Shown here in pieces: positions 55,787 through 64,000 of a stretch of DNA of 64,000 nt. The stretch comes from Leptospira inadai serovar Lyme str. 10. GTDB lineage: Bacteria; Spirochaetota; Leptospiria; Leptospirales; Leptospiraceae. The stretch's first letter is position 1; the number at the start of each line of letters is the position of its first letter. The notes under the pieces are model-generated. The model searched no databases, was not told where the DNA came from, and saw nothing but the letters and a program-made list of their open reading frames with translations. The position numbers and the translations under genes are program-made. The stretch spans positions 372,001 to 436,000 of the forward strand of contig NZ_AHMM02000015.1 of the NCBI RefSeq assembly GCF_000243675.2, written 5' to 3'.

Positions 55787-57013
55787 ATGGCTCTATACAC
55801 GTACATAGCCTTCAACCGGAAAGGGAAGGAAGAAAAAGGAATTATAGACGCTCCTAATATTCAATCCGCTAGAACCAAATTGAAATCGAAAGGGCTTTAT
55901 GTTCGACTCATTTCGGAAGATACGGAACGAAAAGATCGGGAACTTTTTCCTTTTTTAGCGAACCTACTATATCGAGTTCCGAGAAAAGTCATCGGAATGT
56001 TTTGTCGTCAATTAGGAACCTTAGTCGGTGCCGGAATTCCTTTGGATAAGTCCCTAGCCAATATCGTTGAACAAACGGATCATGAAGTCTTTCGGAAAGT
56101 CGTTGTGGCGATGCAAGCGGATATTACCGAAGGAAGCTCGCTTTCCGACGCGATGAAAAAACATCCGCAGATTTTTCCGAACCAATATCCGTCCCTGGTT
56201 TCCGTGGGAGAACGCACGGGAGATTACGAAACGGCTCTAATTCGATTGGCGGAAATGGAGGAAAAAAACCAGGAGTTAAAATCAAAAGTTACGACCTCGC
56301 TGGTGTATCCGATTATCATTTTCGTTCTGTTATTCGCAGTCGTCATCTTTCTTTTAACAACGGTCGTCCCGCAAATCGAACAACTATTCGTCCAATTCGA
56401 TGCTCCCTTACCCTTGATCACAAAGATCGTAATCGCGAGCTCCAGGATCGTAACGGATTGGTGGTTTCTACTCTTTCCTTTGCTAATCATAATCATTTCG
56501 GGATTTTTATATTATAAGAGTACTCCCGAAGGAAAATTAGCATGGGAAAGGTTTATTCTTAAAATCCCCATCATTAGCGGTCTTTCTAAGAAAGTATTAA
56601 TTTCCAATTTCGCAAGAAACTTAGGAATCCTTCTGACCAATCGGGTTCCGTTAATAATTTCTCTCCAAATCGTAGAGCAGATCGTAGACCATACTATTTT
56701 CGGAGAAGAAATTCGAAATGCGGCCTCCAGAATCCGGGAAGGAGAAAAGCTGTCCTCCTCATTTTTAAGCTCGGAAATTCTTCCTCAGATGGTATTGGGA
56801 ATGATGTCTGCCGGAGAAGTTTCCGACAGAGTTCCGGAAATGATGAATAAGTTGGCGGAAATATACGATTCGGAAGTCGATAACTCTTTGAAGGCGATGA
56901 CTCAGGCAATCGAGCCGTTAATGCTCGTATTTATGGGTTTCGCGATCGGTATTATTATGGCTTCGATTATAGTTCCAATGTTCAGCTTGACCCAGAACTT
57001 GAAGGGCATATAA
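55787..57013 (+). CDS. gspF: Type II secretion inner-membrane protein GspF
   Basis: A 408-residue polytopic protein with two T2SSF domains: VIGMFCRQLGTLVGAGIPLDKSL and VLISNFARNLGILLTNRVPL. Three or four transmembrane segments (about 172-198, 218-240, 370-395) fit the family. It forms the platform with GspE, GspL and GspM. The length is typical. Confidence 0.95.
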   Translation: MALYTYIAFNRKGKEEKGIIDAPNIQSARTKLKSKGLYVRLISEDTERKDRELFPFLANLLYRVPRKVIGMFCRQLGTLVGAGIPLDKSLANIVEQTDHEVFRKVVVAMQADITEGSSLSDAMKKHPQIFPNQYPSLVSVGERTGDYETALIRLAEMEEKNQELKSKVTTSLVYPIIIFVLLFAVVIFLLTTVVPQIEQLFVQFDAPLPLITKIVIASSRIVTDWWFLLFPLLIIIISGFLYYKSTPEGKLAWERFILKIPIISGLSKKVLISNFARNLGILLTNRVPLIISLQIVEQIVDHTIFGEEIRNAASRIREGEKLSSSFLSSEILPQMVLGMMSAGEVSDRVPEMMNKLAEIYDSEVDNSLKAMTQAIEPLMLVFMGFAIGIIMASIIVPMFSLTQNLKGI

Positions 57014-57041
57014 TAAAATTAAGATAAATAGGAGAACCGAC

Positions 57042-57509
57042 TTGAAAACGGGAAACAAACGCAGAAAGGGATTCACATTGATAGAGTTAGCTATCGTAGT
57101 AGCAATCTTGGGCGCGATCATGGCGATTATAATCTCCAGCATTAACGTTGGAGATATTAAGGATGATACGGCCTCGATGGAACTCCGGAAAGAAGGCCGC
57201 GAAATTCAAATGCACTTAGAGCGTTATGCTCAAAAATACGGAAATTATCCCAGCGAAGAGCAGGGACTAGAAGCTTTAGTGGAAAAACCTACGACCGGAG
57301 ACGTTCCTGAAGATTGGCGTCCGATGGCGAGCAATAAGGATATCATTAAAGATCCCTGGGGCGGAATCTATAAACTCAAATTCGACGAGTACGGCGAAAT
57401 GCAAATCATCACGTTAGGTAAGGATAAACAGGAAGGCGGGGAAGGCGCGAACGCCGATTTCAATATATTGAAAGAGGAAGATTATCCGGCTCAGTTTAAG
57501 AAAAAGTAA
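57042..57509 (+). CDS. gspG: Major pseudopilin GspG
   Basis: A 155-residue prepilin-like protein. Cleavage is expected at G10|F11 in RKGFTLIE, with Glu at +5. The C-terminal region DPWGGIYKLK and LGKDKQEGGEGANADFN match the calcium-binding loop of GspG. A ribosome-binding site (taggaga) precedes the TTG start at 57042. It builds the periplasmic pseudopilus. Confidence 0.95.
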   Translation: MKTGNKRRKGFTLIELAIVVAILGAIMAIIISSINVGDIKDDTASMELRKEGREIQMHLERYAQKYGNYPSEEQGLEALVEKPTTGDVPEDWRPMASNKDIIKDPWGGIYKLKFDEYGEMQIITLGKDKQEGGEGANADFNILKEEDYPAQFKKK

Positions 57510-57514
57510 ATTAG

Positions 57515-58081
57515 ATGCGGGGAAGGAGGCGGTCAAGCCGATCGGGTTTTACTCTAATCGAGATTGCGATCGTAGTTTTTATTATCGGCGCAATCATGAT
57601 GTTAGTTCTTCCTTCCGTTGCGAAAATGTTTACTCCCGGAGCCCAGGAAGAGGCCATACTGTTACACGATGTGGTCACTTTTTGTTATCGTCGAGCGAAG
57701 CTGAATCAGAGAACGATTTTCCTAGAGCTGAACATAGACGAAGAGAAATATGTCGTGATCGAAGTTGAAAGAGGAGAAGAAGGGATGAAGGAAAAACCGA
57801 TCTTTCAGGAAAGGGATCTACCGTCCTCCTCCTCCATAGTGGATATAATGGATGCGCGAGGATATCGTTATGTGAAGGGAAAGGTTCGGATTCCTTTTTC
57901 CCCTCTTTCCATAGCCGAAGATTTTTATATACATCTTGGACCCGACCCGGAAATCAAGAGGACATTGATAGTTAGGAGATACGGCGGAAAATCCGAAATC
58001 AGAGATGGAGAGGCTTTAATTCCTCAAGACGAACTAGATTGGTATAAACAAAATGAAAATAACGGTACCAGCCAGTTCTAA
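57515..58081 (+). CDS. gspH: Minor pseudopilin GspH-like
   Basis: A 188-residue prepilin-like protein with cleavage site G11|F12 in SRSGFTLIE and a following hydrophobic helix (IAIVVFIIGAIMMLVLPSV). A beta-rich C-domain follows. It is assigned GspH by position after gspG and by length; the C-domain alone is not diagnostic. It overlaps gspI by 29 bases. Confidence 0.8.
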   Translation: MRGRRRSSRSGFTLIEIAIVVFIIGAIMMLVLPSVAKMFTPGAQEEAILLHDVVTFCYRRAKLNQRTIFLELNIDEEKYVVIEVERGEEGMKEKPIFQERDLPSSSSIVDIMDARGYRYVKGKVRIPFSPLSIAEDFYIHLGPDPEIKRTLIVRRYGGKSEIRDGEALIPQDELDWYKQNENNGTSQF

Positions 58082-58613
58082 AAAGCGTAACAAGCGGCGG
58101 AAGGGAAAAAGGGCGGGCTTTACCTTAATAGAAATCACGATAGCCCTACTGATCTCGGCAGGTTGGATCGCCTTCGTATTAAGAACGGTCGGCGATGGAA
58201 TTCGGTTAAGAAGATTAGCGACCCTGCAGACCGAGGCGGTTCATTTGGCCAAGATCAAAATGGCGCAAATAGACTCGGCAAGTATATTACAGAAAGATGT
58301 TTCTTCCGGAGACATCCCGGGATACCGAGGTTTCCGTTATAGCACGATAGTAAACGAAGAAGATCTGGATCTGCTGAAGTTGTCCGGGAAGGGCGGAAAA
58401 AAACCCGAAGACCTACTCGGCGGCAGTAATTCCGAAATGAACAAACTGATAAGCCAAAGGACCGGAAACAATCAAGGTTCGGCGACCGGAGGTTTAATCA
58501 AAGTTTTCCATATCTACGTCACCATCGAATATCCCACTGGAGAAAGAAACAGCCAGGGCGATCTTAAAAAGGAAAAGTATACTGTCGAAACTTTTAAGGC
58601 GTCGATGAACTAA
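58053..58613 (+). CDS. gspI: Minor pseudopilin GspI-like
   Basis: A 186-residue prepilin-like protein with a long basic leader (KKRNKRRKGKRAG) and cleavage at G22|F23 in GFTLIE, Glu at +5. The helix TIALLISAGWIAFVLR follows, then AVHLAKIKMAQID, which resembles the GspI family. Position between gspH and gspJ supports the call. Confidence 0.82.
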   Translation: MKITVPASSKKRNKRRKGKRAGFTLIEITIALLISAGWIAFVLRTVGDGIRLRRLATLQTEAVHLAKIKMAQIDSASILQKDVSSGDIPGYRGFRYSTIVNEEDLDLLKLSGKGGKKPEDLLGGSNSEMNKLISQRTGNNQGSATGGLIKVFHIYVTIEYPTGERNSQGDLKKEKYTVETFKASMN

Positions 58614-59314
58614 TGGCTCGGGCAAGGAATTTGAGACTCCCGGGATTTTTCTTCGCGAAGAAGAGGCAATTTCGTCGAGGATTCACGTTATTAGAATTAT
58701 CGATCGTTGCCATGTTACTCGGCGGTCTTTTGGTAATGATCTTCGGCACTTACACTTCTTTGTTAAGAGTCTCCAGGGATAACTCCAGCGTAGAAGGTGG
58801 CGACAAGCAGCAAGCGATGTCGGCTCTAGAAAATATTAGAAGCACGCTCGCTATGACTTTTTTCTTTGCCACTGAAAAGCGACTCGTATTCGTAAGTAGG
58901 CGGGGTCGCAAATCGGAGGACGGTAATAAGCATCCTAGAGAAAGCAGTAACGATTATTTTATCGTATTCGCCGCCGCTCATCCCAACTCGGAAGAGACCG
59001 GGTTACCCGAAGTAAGAGAAGTGGAGTATTTCCTAAAGAAGGATGAAGATGCGCCTGGATATCTTCTGATCAGACGTGAAGATCAGATCGTGGATAAATT
59101 CCCGTTTGCGGGAGGTCAAGAATACACTCTGCTCAACGGCGTTAAAAGTCTTGCATTTAAGTTTTCCCGTACCGGCTCTAAATGGGAAGAAGAATGGGAC
59201 TCCCGAGAAGCAAAGAATATTCCCAGACTTATTCGCATCGAACTAATCGCAAAAATCGGAACCGAGGAAAGGAGATTCGAGACGCTTGCATTTCCGGGGA
59301 TTTTATACAAATGA
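58613..59314 (+). CDS. gspJ: Minor pseudopilin GspJ-like
   Basis: A 233-residue prepilin-like protein with cleavage at G23|F24 in RRGFTLLE and Glu at +5. The C-domain (VREVEYFLKKDE, GVKSLAFKFSRTGSKWEEEW, IRIELIAKIG) matches the GspJ pattern. It overlaps gspI by one base and gspK by four bases (ATGA). Confidence 0.85.
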   Translation: MARARNLRLPGFFFAKKRQFRRGFTLLELSIVAMLLGGLLVMIFGTYTSLLRVSRDNSSVEGGDKQQAMSALENIRSTLAMTFFFATEKRLVFVSRRGRKSEDGNKHPRESSNDYFIVFAAAHPNSEETGLPEVREVEYFLKKDEDAPGYLLIRREDQIVDKFPFAGGQEYTLLNGVKSLAFKFSRTGSKWEEEWDSREAKNIPRLIRIELIAKIGTEERRFETLAFPGILYK

Positions 59315-60447
59315 ATCTTCGTAGTTGCGGTTTAAGATACAAAGGCCTTCGTTTTTCGAGGAGGAGGGGCGCCATCGTTATTTTGCTTGTTGCCGGAATC
59401 GGGATGGCAGCCGTTACGACCACGCTTGATTTTGCGGATCGCAGTCTGAGCGAGTACAAAATATCGAAAGGGGAAATGTCCGGTTTTAGGGCGCTACTCT
59501 TGGCCAAGGCGGGTTTCCAAGGCGGACTCGGAGCATTGCGAAAAATTCCGGAAGAGCAGTTATATAAATCCGGAATCGGTCTGAGTCCGCCACCGGTTCC
59601 TCTCGGGGGAGGATTCATCTATTATAAAATTCAGGGAGAAGATGGAAAAATAAATCTGAACTCCATTTATAATGCGGATACGAAAGATGTCAACTTACGA
59701 AACCAGGAGATGGCACAACGGCTTTTAGAACGCTTGGGTTTGAAAAGGGAGCTATTAACGCCCTTAATCGATTGGATCGACGACGATTCCCAAGGCAGCA
59801 CGGAAGCTCCCTATTACCAGAAGCTGATCCCTCCGAGGAAAATAAAGAACTCGTATTTATATTCGCTTTCCGAACTCACTTCGGTAAAAGGATTCGATCC
59901 TAGAATCGTTTACGGTTCTCAGAAACCCCCCGACTATAACGAAAAGTATTCCAAGGATTTCATGTCGGAAGAGGAAAAAGTCTTAGTAGGAGAAGCGGAC
60001 TTCGTACTCGCGAATAATATGACCGCGTTCGTGCCTTTCCAGAGGAATTACGATGACAGAATCAACTTGAATGCCGCACCGTACTTCGTTTTAATGTCCC
60101 TATCCGATTTTATGACCCGACAGGCCGCCATGAAAATTCTAAAATTGAAGATTCAGAAAGGCGGCTATATCAAGGACACGAAAGACATAGAAAATCTCCC
60201 CGAGTTTCAGGTTCCATCCGTAGGAGGAATTACTCTGTATAAAGAATTGGCCGGAGAGGGAACCGATGTGTCCGGTGGAAGGATCAAAACTAAGGGAGAG
60301 GTCTTCAAGATCACCGCAGTAGGGGAAGTTCCCTTGGATTCGGGGAAACAATCGGAGGGTGCAACCTCGAGTAAAATCGCTGTTCGCAGAATTTCGGGAA
60401 TTTTCGATCTAACAAACAATATGATGCTTTATTACAGGGAGGATTGA
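59311..60447 (+). CDS. gspK: Minor pseudopilin GspK
   Basis: A 378-residue pseudopilin. ATG at 59311 gives RRRG|AIVILLVAGIG, with no Glu at +5, as usual for GspK. The large inserted domain includes LLTPLIDWIDDD, a GspK hallmark, and YSLSELTSVKGFDPRIV. LNLNAAPYFVL-type helix and the RISGIFDL ending follow. GspK caps the GspI/J/K tip. An in-frame extension to 59182 was rejected because it lies inside gspJ. Confidence 0.92.
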   Translation: MNLRSCGLRYKGLRFSRRRGAIVILLVAGIGMAAVTTTLDFADRSLSEYKISKGEMSGFRALLLAKAGFQGGLGALRKIPEEQLYKSGIGLSPPPVPLGGGFIYYKIQGEDGKINLNSIYNADTKDVNLRNQEMAQRLLERLGLKRELLTPLIDWIDDDSQGSTEAPYYQKLIPPRKIKNSYLYSLSELTSVKGFDPRIVYGSQKPPDYNEKYSKDFMSEEEKVLVGEADFVLANNMTAFVPFQRNYDDRINLNAAPYFVLMSLSDFMTRQAAMKILKLKIQKGGYIKDTKDIENLPEFQVPSVGGITLYKELAGEGTDVSGGRIKTKGEVFKITAVGEVPLDSGKQSEGATSSKIAVRRISGIFDLTNNMMLYYRED

Positions 60448-62066
60448 TGTTCCTCTACGAAAAATTCCTTACCGTCGATTATGGTACCCATTCCATTAAA
60501 GGAGCACTCTTTCAAAGAGTTATGGGGAACCTAACCCTATTAAAAGCGGAATCGATGCCCCTTTCGCGAATGGAAGAAAAGGAATATGAAACCAATATAC
60601 AAAGGTTTTTAAATACTTATTTTCCCGGAGAATCTTCCTTAGTCTTAGCATTATCGTTGGATAAGCTTTTTATACGAGAAATTTCGATTCCTCTTACCAC
60701 CGAAAAAGCCGTTAAGGAAGTGATACCGTATGAGGTTGAAAGCAGGGTGCCGTTTCCGATGGAAACGGTGGAAGTACTAGGTTCGATCTGGCGAATCGAT
60801 CAGGAAAAATCGGACGTCATTACCTATACTGCTCATCATGCGGAATTCGATACGTTAGCGGATCCGTTTAGAGAAGGCTCGACCGTCTTTCGCGGTATTT
60901 TTGTGGATTCCGTCTGCCTTGGCTCTTTGATCGCAAAGCACATCGGTAAAGAAATACCGTTTTCAAATATTGCGCAAATCGATATAGGCGGGCAAACAAG
61001 TTTGCTCAATATTACCAAGGATGGGAAAATAGTCCATACGAGATTCCTTTCCCTTGGCGGCGATTCACTTACCGAAGAGATTGCCAAAGCGCTCAAGATC
61101 GACTTCGAAAAAGCGGACGCGTTAAAGACCAGTCTGCAATTCGAGCCGTTTCACCCTCCGGAAGACGGATTGAATTTATTTGCGAAAGAATACCGATTGA
61201 AGATCGCGGACGTAAAAAAAGCATTTTCAGTGGTCCAGGAATTCTTCGATCGAGTTGCGGAAGAGGCACGAAGAAGCTTTCTGTCTGTCGGGGAAACCGA
61301 AAGACCGGAAGCGATCTATATTTCAGGAGAAGGGAGTAAAATCCGAGATTTGGATGCTTTTTTAGGAGAAAGATTATCCCTCCAGACTCGTAGATACGAT
61401 TTTCTATCGGTTAACCCGGATCTTTATGCGACCTGTTACGGAATGGCATATCAGCTTACCCTTCCGAAAAGATTGAAAGTGGATTTTTTAGAAACGCCTT
61501 ATGTAAAACGTTTAAACAAAAATCTCTTCGATTTATCCGCATTTTACCCGCATTTAATCTTGGCAGGAGTTTCCGTAGCACTTTTTTTGAGCGTTTTTTT
61601 TCTAGGCATAGTCTCCGATAAGCGTAAACTTACCGCCGCCAATAGAATATTATCCGAAAAAATAAAATCCAGCATCGGCACAAGCGTTCCCGCGGACGCC
61701 GATCCTCTGGAATATGCAAGAAAGTTAAAAGATGAAGCGAAAGGTCGAACCGAACTCTATCGGAAGTACCTTTCGAAACCAAGCATCTTAGACGTGTTTT
61801 ACGAGATTTCTACGAAATTTCCCGACCCCGGATTGCAGGCTTTTCAATTTCATAGCCTTACCTACGACAATGGACACGTTTCAATCCAAGGAAGGGTAAA
61901 TGAATATTCCGAAATTGGAATCATTCAAAGATCCTTGGAAAATTCCCAGATGTTCAAAAAAATCACGATCGAAGACAATAGGATCAATCCCGGACTCAAA
62001 ACGTATAAAGTCAGTTTCACAATTAAGATGGAGGTGGCTTCCAAGCTCGGCGAGTCCGAACTTTAA
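60447..62066 (+). CDS. gspL: GspL-like actin-fold/PilN-type assembly protein
   Basis: A 539-residue protein. The first 350 residues are a PilM/GspL actin-like fold (FLTVDYGTHSIKGALF, IDIGGQTSLLNI, SLGGDSLTEEIAKAL). One transmembrane segment (about 372-392) is followed by a PilN-like periplasmic ferredoxin-type domain (FQFHSLTYDNGHVSIQGRV). Thus it combines what type IV pilus systems encode as PilM plus PilN. It recruits GspE to the membrane. ATG at 60447 is preferred over the TTG at 60444 because agggagg lies just upstream. Confidence 0.87.
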   Translation: MFLYEKFLTVDYGTHSIKGALFQRVMGNLTLLKAESMPLSRMEEKEYETNIQRFLNTYFPGESSLVLALSLDKLFIREISIPLTTEKAVKEVIPYEVESRVPFPMETVEVLGSIWRIDQEKSDVITYTAHHAEFDTLADPFREGSTVFRGIFVDSVCLGSLIAKHIGKEIPFSNIAQIDIGGQTSLLNITKDGKIVHTRFLSLGGDSLTEEIAKALKIDFEKADALKTSLQFEPFHPPEDGLNLFAKEYRLKIADVKKAFSVVQEFFDRVAEEARRSFLSVGETERPEAIYISGEGSKIRDLDAFLGERLSLQTRRYDFLSVNPDLYATCYGMAYQLTLPKRLKVDFLETPYVKRLNKNLFDLSAFYPHLILAGVSVALFLSVFFLGIVSDKRKLTAANRILSEKIKSSIGTSVPADADPLEYARKLKDEAKGRTELYRKYLSKPSILDVFYEISTKFPDPGLQAFQFHSLTYDNGHVSIQGRVNEYSEIGIIQRSLENSQMFKKITIEDNRINPGLKTYKVSFTIKMEVASKLGESEL

Positions 62067-62081
62067 GCCTATGCAGGTTTT

Positions 62082-62606
62082 ATGTGGCAGAAATTAGAAC
62101 CACGGGAACGCCTTCTTCTTTTAATCGCCGGCGGAATGGTGATTATAGCCTTGCTATTCGTCGCAGGCAGGAAAATCTATAGACTTCGAACCGATTTGTC
62201 GGAAACCGTTAATGATACCCCCGGCCAACTTGCCAAATTGGACAAAATCATCGGTGAATACCTGTATTTCAGCACGTTAGACACAACAGGCGGAGAGAGA
62301 GATCCTAGCGAATTTTCCGGCAAACTCGAAAAAATATTTTTGGATCATGGAGTAAAAGATAGAATTTCAACCATGAAACCCATTCCGGCAAAGGACATCG
62401 ACAAGGGAAAATACCAAGTTTTAATTTTCGACGTGAATTTTCGAGGTGTTACTTTGGAATCGATGATGAAAGTCGTTTACGATATCGATAAAAACAAACG
62501 CGTTAATGCAAAAGTAGAATTCTTTCAAGTCAGTAAACCGTATCAAGACCGTAGCACTTACGACGTTAATATGAAGATCGCCGCATACAGTGGAAAGGCC
62601 AGGTAG
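62082..62606 (+). CDS. gspM: GspM-like inner-membrane protein
   Basis: A 174-residue protein with a short cytosolic N-terminus (MWQKLEPRERLLLLIAGG, typical of GspM/PilO) and one transmembrane segment at about 11-28. A periplasmic ferredoxin-like part ends in YDVNMKIAAYSG. It is the partner of GspL in the platform. It is assigned by position and topology. Confidence 0.78.
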   Translation: MWQKLEPRERLLLLIAGGMVIIALLFVAGRKIYRLRTDLSETVNDTPGQLAKLDKIIGEYLYFSTLDTTGGERDPSEFSGKLEKIFLDHGVKDRISTMKPIPAKDIDKGKYQVLIFDVNFRGVTLESMMKVVYDIDKNKRVNAKVEFFQVSKPYQDRSTYDVNMKIAAYSGKAR

Positions 62607-62612
62607 AACAGT

Positions 62613-63560
62613 ATGCCGCGAGAAAAAATAAGAGAAGAGGAAGCTATTTCCAATGAGGAAGAAGAGTTTCTCACTATGGAATTGGAGGAACTTCCCGAAG
62701 AAGTAGAGGAGGAGATCTCTCCGCGTTTCAGCCTAAAACAAAAATTGATCCTAGTCGGATTGGGGGCTTTTTTCTTCCTTTTCTTTTCTTTTTTATTATT
62801 TCCCTACGAAAATATAGTTCGTAGCGCAATCAACTCCGGCCCGGGAGGACCTTCCGGCTTATCCTTCAGAGAACTTAAAGTTTCTATTATATTTGGCGAA
62901 ATTTCCGCTAAATCCCTGGAAATTAGCGGCCCAGGCGTTCGTGCCAAGGCTAATGAAGCAAGCATACAAGCGGGTCTCATCTCTTTACTTCGCAAGAAGA
63001 TAAACGGAGAATTTCAGATTTCGGGAATCAAGCTTGATTACGACGGAAACCCGCTCGGCACGATCGATTCCTTAAAAGGTTTCTTAAAACTAGATTCTAT
63101 AATATTGCCCCCGAGTCGACAGAGCGGATCCTTCCAAATTGCTATGCCTTCCGGAAGTAGGGGATTTTTACCGGGCTTACCGGAGCTTCCTGTTCTGGAT
63201 AAACTTGAGAATTTTAGAATCAATAAATTATCTCTTAAATCTAGGCTCAACCAAGGAAATTTGGATATAGACGAATTTGTCTTGGATACCTCGATTGCTC
63301 GTTTCGATGTAACCGGAAATATTCGGCTTTCGGATTCCATCGGTTTTTCCCAATTAAATCTGAAAGTTTGCCTTGAATTAGAACGCAATTTCGCCCTGGA
63401 ACGGGAAGATATCGTCGGAATGCTTGCACTTTTAGAAAAGAGCGGGGGAGGCAAATGCCTCCCGATCACCGGAATTTTGCAAAAGCCGGAAATCAAAATC
63501 CCGGGCTTAAACGGAGGCCCTCCTGCTCCTGGACCGCCGCCAATTGCGCCGCCTCCGTGA
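62613..63560 (+). CDS. gspN: GspN-like protein (type II secretion)
   Basis: A 315-residue protein with an acidic cytosolic N-terminus (EEEAISNEEEEFLTMELEELPEE), one transmembrane segment (about 45-65) and a beta-rich periplasmic part of the AsmA/GspN sort (LKVSIIFGEISAKSLEISGPGVRAKAN). The C-terminus is proline-rich (GGPPAPGPPPIAPPP). It is the last gene of the operon. GspN is not essential in all systems. Confidence 0.72.
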   Translation: MPREKIREEEAISNEEEEFLTMELEELPEEVEEEISPRFSLKQKLILVGLGAFFFLFFSFLLFPYENIVRSAINSGPGGPSGLSFRELKVSIIFGEISAKSLEISGPGVRAKANEASIQAGLISLLRKKINGEFQISGIKLDYDGNPLGTIDSLKGFLKLDSIILPPSRQSGSFQIAMPSGSRGFLPGLPELPVLDKLENFRINKLSLKSRLNQGNLDIDEFVLDTSIARFDVTGNIRLSDSIGFSQLNLKVCLELERNFALEREDIVGMLALLEKSGGGKCLPITGILQKPEIKIPGLNGGPPAPGPPPIAPPP

Positions 63561-63616
63561 TCTTCCTAATTAATTTATTAGTACACAAGCGTCCTTCCTG
63601 CTCGCGTTTTCATTAA

Positions 63617-63633
63617 GAGAGATCATATCTCTC
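63617..63633 (+). terminator. Weak hairpin after the gsp operon
   Basis: gagagat (63617-63623) pairs with atctctc (63627-63633) over a 3-base loop, 57 bases after the gspN stop. A second small stem aaagg/ccttt follows. No T-run is present, so end-of-operon function is only suggested by position. Confidence 0.35.
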
Positions 63634-63818
63634 CTAAAGGAAAACCTTTCATTCGAATAGTGGCCTCTTTTTTCTCTCTCATTCGAATGTTAAGGCTTTA
63701 CTAGAGCGATCCTTCGGACGCAAAGATTGAAAAGAGTGCAATCTCTGTCTCTGTACTATGACTTAGAACTGTTCGTTTGTAAATAATCACTGCGATAAAT
63801 CCTACTTTAGATACCGCA

Positions 63819-63854
63819 ACAAAAAAGCCCCGAGCGACGAATCGCCCGGGGCTT
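63819..63854 (-). terminator. Rho-independent terminator of nrdJ
   Basis: A 13-bp stem (63825-63837 with 63842-63854, one mismatch) and a 4-base loop is followed on the minus strand by a run of six T residues (complement of the A-run at 63821-63826). It lies about 70 bases beyond the nrdJ stop. Confidence 0.92.
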
Positions 63855-63923
63855 ATCGAAATATTCGAATCGCGGATAGCCGTATTCTAAATTCTTAAAC
63901 TGCGAATAACCTGCGTCTATAAA

Positions 63924-64000
63924 TCAAGAACACCCGGTAGTCGCACCGCAAGACATGCATTTTAAGCAAGATCCGTTACGAACCATTTCGAAAGAACCGC
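63924..64000 (-). CDS. nrdJ: Vitamin B12-dependent ribonucleotide reductase, C-terminal end (5' part outside window)
   Basis: Only the last 24 codons are inside the window. On the minus strand they read GSFEMVRNGSCLKCMSCGATTGCS and then TGA (reported here as separate motifs: NGSCLKC, then MSCG, then TTGCS). The C-x2-C-x2-C and final GCS pattern is the redox-active C-terminal tail of class II (NrdJ) reductases. The strong terminator behind it fits. A PduO-type adenosyltransferase at 20.6 kb would supply its adenosylcobalamin. Confidence 0.8.
   Translation of the reverse strand, partial: GSFEMVRNGSCLKCMSCGATTGCS

Larger units (their letters stand above)
63561..63923. other. 363-bp intergenic region between gspN and nrdJ (convergent)
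   Basis: Near gspN a 7-bp stem gagagat/atctctc (63617-63633) and a smaller aaagg/ccttt hairpin follow one another without a T-run. The palindrome attcgaat occurs three times, at 63651, 63681 and 63863. The strong nrdJ terminator is at 63819-63854. No small open frame is convincing. Confidence 0.45.

Noticed and set aside
59182..59310. An upstream in-frame start for gspK.
   Set aside because: It lies inside gspJ and adds 43 residues before the normal pseudopilin leader; the coupled ATG at 59311 fits better.

Overview
The window reads as the chromosome of a Leptospira-like spirochaete. It carries two FlaB-type flagellins, an LPS/heptose/Kdo and Lpt export set in a diderm envelope, a full type II secretion operon, the C-terminal end of a B12-dependent ribonucleotide reductase, moderate-to-low GC, and frequent TTG and GTG starts. 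No rRNA, tRNA, IS element, phage or CRISPR array was seen. Genus assignment is inference from gene content and protein resemblance; no database was searched.

Left part (1-24.4 kb), accessory-like: the 3' end of cheR, a CheY receiver and two tandem histidine-kinase-like proteins without a visible phosphoacceptor histidine; ispH; flagellin flaB; a membrane glycosyltransferase, a GT2 glycosyltransferase and a membrane-anchored PHP-fold protein; a copper/silver-type efflux operon (small Cys/His secreted protein, CusC-, CusB- and CusA-like) followed by a small coiled-coil exported protein with its own good promoter; a beta-CASP metallo-beta-lactamase; a second flagellin; then cobalamin adenosyltransferase, a POT transporter, an NlpC/P60 hydrolase and a Lon-N-domain protein.

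Centre (24.4-48.3 kb), housekeeping, nearly all on the + strand and tightly packed: hldA-hldC (ADP-heptose), then an almost gapless run pyrG-kdsA-lptC-lptA-lptB-rpoN-hprK-ptsH-ntrY-ntrX-UDG-like-priA-fmt-PASTA-rpe, then the ribosomal/tRNA-modification cluster rpsP-khpA-rimM-trmD-rplS-rnhB-ylqG-like-flhX, an HD-GYP-like protein with lost metal ligands, a YraN homologue and a 65-residue protein. This joins outer-membrane LPS synthesis and export to sigma-54, HPr kinase/HPr and an NtrYX pair.

Right part (48.3-64 kb): comM on the minus strand, a lipoprotein, a LysM-M23 peptidase, and a 12-gene type II secretion operon gspC-D-E-F-G-H-I-J-K-L-M-N. The window ends in the C-terminus of nrdJ on the minus strand behind a strong terminator.

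The most noteworthy points are the paired pseudo-kinases with complementary receiver defects, a CusB-like adaptor lacking both lipoyl half-motifs, a UDG-like protein that keeps the iron-sulphur cysteines but not the catalytic motifs, PriA lacking one whole zinc site, a kinase-less PASTA protein at the usual prkC position, and structured leaders on both flagellins, pyrG and rpsP.
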